Shown here piece by piece: positions 5,371-7,117 of a stretch of 7,117 nt of DNA. How positions within the stretch are numbered: the first letter of the stretch is position 1; each line of letters starts with the position of its first letter. The notes below the pieces were generated by a model. The model had not been told where the DNA came from. It made no database searches and was given only the letters and a program-made list of their open reading frames with translations. Source of the stretch: Methanobacteriota archaeon (lineage in GTDB: Archaea > Thermoplasmatota > Thermoplasmata > RBG-16-68-12); NCBI GenBank assembly GCA_005878995.1, contig VBME01000046.1, positions 1-7,117 on the forward strand, given 5' to 3'. The position numbers and the translations under genes were made by a program.

Positions 5371-5679
5371 ATGGAATATGTGTACGGAGCGCTGGTCCTG
5401 CACGCGGCCGGCAAGCCGGTGAACGAGGAGAACCTGAAGAAGGTCCTCACCGCCGCCGGTGTGAAGGTCGACGAGACCCGCGTGAAGGCGCTGACCGCCG
5501 CGCTGGAAGGCGTGAACATCGACGAGGCCCTCAAAGCCGCCGTCGCGATGCCCGCCGCGGCGCCCGCGACTGCGCCAGCCCCGGAGAAGAAAGAAGAGAA
5601 GAAAAAGGAAGAGAAGAAGGAAGAGGAGAAAGTCTCCGAGGAAGAGGCCGCCGCGGGACTGGGTGCGCTCTTCGGGTAG
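5371..5679 (+). CDS. rpl12: Ribosomal stalk protein L12 (archaeal P1/P2 type)
   Basis: This 102-residue protein has an N-terminal helical dimerisation domain (1-60, starting [22 protein letters not shown]) that binds the P0 spine. An Ala/Pro hinge follows (61-71), then a Lys/Glu-rich block (72-92) and the conserved factor-binding tail [10 protein letters not shown] (93-102), which captures elongation factors on the ribosome. I chose ATG 5371 because a full GGAGGTGA (5358-5365) stands 5 nt upstream; the in-frame GTG at 5362 is inside that site. The site overlaps the P0 stop, so the two stalk proteins are likely translationally coupled. The gene ends the operon just before a hairpin and T-run. 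Because P0 here has no such tail, L12 would carry all the factor-binding tails of the stalk. Confidence 0.97.
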   Translation: MEYVYGALVLHAAGKPVNEENLKKVLTAAGVKVDETRVKALTAALEGVNIDEALKAAVAMPAAAPATAPAPEKKEEKKKEEKKEEEKVSEEEAAAGLGALFG

Positions 5680-5682
5680 TCC

Positions 5683-5705
5683 GAGGGGCCGCCCTCCCCC
5701 GTTTT
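5683..5705 (+). terminator. Terminator of the rpl1-P0-rpl12 operon
   Basis: Three nucleotides after the rpl12 stop, GAGGG (5683-5687) and CCCTC (5692-5696) form a GC-rich hairpin with a 4-nt loop, followed by C-rich sequence and TTTT (5702-5705). A second inverted repeat follows at once, CCTTC (5706-5710) and GAAGG (5717-5721). Confidence 0.55.
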
Positions 5706-5874
5706 CCTTCGCCGCGGAAGGTTAGCGAGAGCGCTGTTGGCTCCCGTGGTCAGCGCGGCGGACGTCCCGGGAATACCGTATGCCACGGTGAGCGAGGCCG
5801 GAACCGGTTTCGATGAGCACCGGGGCCGGGTCCCGCCAATCTCCCCTTTTTGCGCGGCCGTGCGCACCTCGCGG
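5706..5874. other. Convergent intergenic spacer with several inverted repeats
   Basis: No gene is seen between the rpl12 terminator and the end of the convergent DUF5611-like gene. Visible structures are GCGCTG (5731-5736) with CAGCGC (5751-5756), and a longer stem-loop at 5798-5829. In the latter, two CCGG blocks separated by AA pair with two CCGG blocks separated by GG, around a 12-nt loop. A T5 run (5847-5851) follows 17 nt later on the plus strand and may act as a back-up terminator. No transcript is implied by these alone. Confidence 0.35.
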
Positions 5875-6195
5875 TCAAGCTGCGCTCTTCTTCGCGGCTT
5901 CTTGGGCGCGCTTGCTCCGCTCCTTCGCTGTGAAGCCGGTCGCCCTTTCGAGGAATGCGTTGAACGCCTTGATCGTGTCCGTCGCCACGCTGTCCGGCAC
6001 GCCGCTCTTCATCGTTGTGTCGACGAAGAGTTTCTTGCCGTCGGTCCAGGCGACCATTCTCTCGAGGGCTCCATACGACACGGTGACCTTCGAGCCTTCG
6101 ACTCCGGCGTCCCCAAACATCTCTGCGGCGATTCGGCGCAAGCCATCTCCTTCGAGGGCCTTTCCCGCACCCCGTTTCAGTTCGTAATCGCGCAT
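5875..6195 (-). CDS. DUF5611-like small conserved archaeal protein
   Basis: This 106-residue soluble protein has no signal peptide or membrane helix. It starts MRDYELKRGAGKALEGD, has a beta-rich middle (SKVTVSYGALERMVAWTDGKKLFVDT, within 35-60) and ends in a helix with DTIKAFNAFLERATGFTAKERSKRAQ (within 73-98). From memory this pattern (KRG near the start, YGAL, a W-x-x-GKKL strand, FLE-ATG-TAKER near the end) matches the euryarchaeal family DUF5611, whose function is unknown; I could not run a profile search. The Ala/Lys C-terminus (KRAQEAAKKSAA) is probably a flexible tail. It lies 39 nt downstream of the RaSEA-like gene on the same strand and may be co-transcribed. ATG 6195 has only a weak GGAG about 11 nt upstream. 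Confidence 0.75.
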   Translation of the reverse strand: MRDYELKRGAGKALEGDGLRRIAAEMFGDAGVEGSKVTVSYGALERMVAWTDGKKLFVDTTMKSGVPDSVATDTIKAFNAFLERATGFTAKERSKRAQEAAKKSAA

Positions 6196-6207
6196 CCGGA
6201 TTCCGAC

Positions 6208-6222
6208 TCCCGAACTTCGGGA
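6208..6222. repeat. Near-palindrome between the RaSEA-like and DUF5611-like genes
   Basis: TCCCGAA (6208-6214), one C, and TTCGGGA (6216-6222) form a 15-bp inverted repeat with perfect 7-bp arms in the 39-nt intergenic gap. As RNA it can fold as a 5-bp stem with a 5-nt loop 13 nt before the DUF5611-like ATG. It might tune translation or act as a protein site; no T-run follows, so a terminator is unlikely. Confidence 0.45.
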
Positions 6223-6234
6223 TTCGTAAGAAGG

Positions 6235-7117
6235 TTACGTTTCTAGAATCGCCAGAGGGTCGGAAGGGCCGAGCATGAACCCCTGGGCTTCCCGGTATGC
6301 GCTCCAGATGGTCTTGCAGCCGCACGTGATGTCCCCGAAATCCTTCCGCAGCCCGAGGGAAAACTCTTCGATCGCGTTCACGACCGCTCGGTCGCATGTA
6401 CCGCAGTTGTGGGCCCCACGGACCATGCCGCCTGCAGTGGGGTGGCTCTTGACATGGGCGTTCAGATCGCGCGTGCGTTCGAGGACCTCCACGACGGACC
6501 ACAGCCAGGGTGGCCGGTACTCGCCGCGGCGGAAGAGGCGATCTACGAGGGTGTGGCTTTGCACGTTCACCGGGTTGAAAGAGATCGTGTCGCTGTGCGG
6601 ATCCGCATCGTGGCCGGACCGGACCGCGTCCTCGATGGACTCGTGCTCCGTGAGGAACGGCGGCTTGACCAGAAGGTATGTCTTGACGCCCGCGCCGGCC
6701 TCGTGGCAGAGGGCCGCTGCCTTCGCGTGCTCCGGGAGACCCCACACCTTGTTTACGGCGTACCGCAGGACGCGTTCGTTCGTCGATTCGAGTCCGAATG
6801 CGACCTCGAGCTCGTCGACGAATCGTACGGCCCGTTCGAGCTGATCCGCCCGCAGGAGGTGGCTCAACGTTTCGACGATCACCTTGTCACATCGGTCACC
6901 GAGTTCCCGGAGGATTCGTTCGCGAATCTCCGGCGGCACTTCGTGGTCGTCGAAGAAGTTCCCCGAGGTGTATACCTTCACGAGGGGCTGTCCCGAATGC
7001 TTTCTCAGGACGACGTCGAGCTGGTGCCCGATGTCGGCGGGGGCGACTTCCTGGGCGACATCGTTCACGTACCCGCACATGGAACAGCCGCTGGCCCGGG
7101 CCCAGTAGCAACCGCGG
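6235..7117 (-). CDS. Archaeosine biosynthesis radical SAM protein (RaSEA-like), N-terminus outside window
   Basis: The frame is open to the window edge and the visible part is 293 residues, so the ATG at 7080 is internal and not the start. Just before it the sequence reads RGCYWARASGCSMCGYVND, giving a C-x7-C-x2-C cluster for the radical SAM [4Fe-4S] centre. A radical SAM barrel follows, with VKVYTSGNFFDDHEVP (visible 46-61), the strand GLESTNERVLRYAVNK, and KTYLLVKPPFLTE. The C-terminal region carries further cysteines in AHNCGTCDRAVV (234-245) and TCGCK (264-268), typical of the TIGR01210/RaSEA group. RaSEA, with ArcS, converts the lysine adduct of preQ0 at tRNA position 15 to archaeosine. 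The assignment rests on motif recall. The gene ends at TAA 6235-6237, upstream of the DUF5611-like gene. Confidence 0.83.
   Translation of the reverse strand, partial: RGCYWARASGCSMCGYVNDVAQEVAPADIGHQLDVVLRKHSGQPLVKVYTSGNFFDDHEVPPEIRERILRELGDRCDKVIVETLSHLLRADQLERAVRFVDELEVAFGLESTNERVLRYAVNKVWGLPEHAKAAALCHEAGAGVKTYLLVKPPFLTEHESIEDAVRSGHDADPHSDTISFNPVNVQSHTLVDRLFRRGEYRPPWLWSVVEVLERTRDLNAHVKSHPTAGGMVRGAHNCGTCDRAVVNAIEEFSLGLRKDFGDITCGCKTIWSAYREAQGFMLGPSDPLAILET

Noticed and set aside
5798..5830. Box C/D guide RNA suggested by CGATGAG at 5811
   Set aside because: No CTGA box D is found within the spacer at a fitting distance, and the C-box match is imperfect.
5750..6745. 331-codon minus-strand open frame across the spacer, DUF5611-like gene and RaSEA-like gene
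   Set aside because: It is out of frame with both recognised genes and Arg/Gly/Pro-rich without any motif.
1..7117. Mobile element, CRISPR array, tRNA or rRNA
   Set aside because: I see no transposase, terminal inverted repeats, regularly spaced repeats, or cloverleaf/rRNA signatures on either strand.

Overview
The window is a GC-rich archaeal chromosome segment. The evidence is the classical euryarchaeal gene order ftsZ-secE-spt5-rpl11-rpl1-rpl10(P0)-rpl12, the archaeal/eukaryotic forms of these proteins (Sec61-gamma-like SecE, NGN+KOW Spt5, P0 stalk base, P1/P2-type L12 ending in a GLGALFG-like tail), a TrmB-family regulator, an archaeosine-pathway radical SAM protein (RaSEA-like) and a DUF5611-like protein. 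Shine-Dalgarno motifs of the GGAGGTGA type precede several genes. A GC-rich member of the Thermoplasmatota or a related euryarchaeal lineage is my best guess. That is inference, because no rRNA marker is present.

Layout. Bases 1-1365 (+) hold the 3' end of ftsZ, then secE and spt5 packed with gaps of 4-5 nt, evidently one transcript. Bases 1424-2122 (-) hold a class I SAM-dependent methyltransferase of unknown target, convergent with spt5 and divergent from rpl11. Bases 2247-2726 (+) hold rpl11. Bases 2766-3584 (-) hold a TrmB-type transcriptional regulator, convergent with rpl11 and divergent from rpl1. Its promoter carries a perfect 8-bp-arm palindrome, probably its operator. Bases 3836-5679 (+) hold rpl1, P0 and rpl12 as a tight operon, ended by a hairpin plus T-run. 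Bases 5875-6195 (-) hold a small DUF5611-like protein, and 6235 to the window end (-) hold the RaSEA-like protein, whose N-terminus lies outside.

How the genes work together. SecE is part of the Sec61/SecYEG translocon, Spt5 tethers elongating RNA polymerase, and L11, L1, P0 and L12 form the ribosomal stalks that recruit GTPase factors and help release deacylated tRNA. RaSEA completes archaeosine in tRNA. So the region is mainly information processing. The most noteworthy points are: (i) an Ig-like domain of about 130 residues plus a Pro/Glu linker fused to the N-terminus of Spt5; (ii) splitting of the secE-spt5-rpl11-rpl1 gene string by two opposite-strand genes, so rpl11 and rpl1-P0-rpl12 each need their own promoter; (iii) the palindrome in the promoter of the inserted regulator; (iv) a P0 protein that stops after its L12-binding helices and lacks the acidic factor-binding tail; (v) a duplicated ribosome-binding-site block ahead of rpl1, which starts at TTG. 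Apart from the operon rearrangement and the Spt5 fusion this is a mostly ordinary housekeeping region. I see no mobile element, CRISPR array, tRNA or rRNA.
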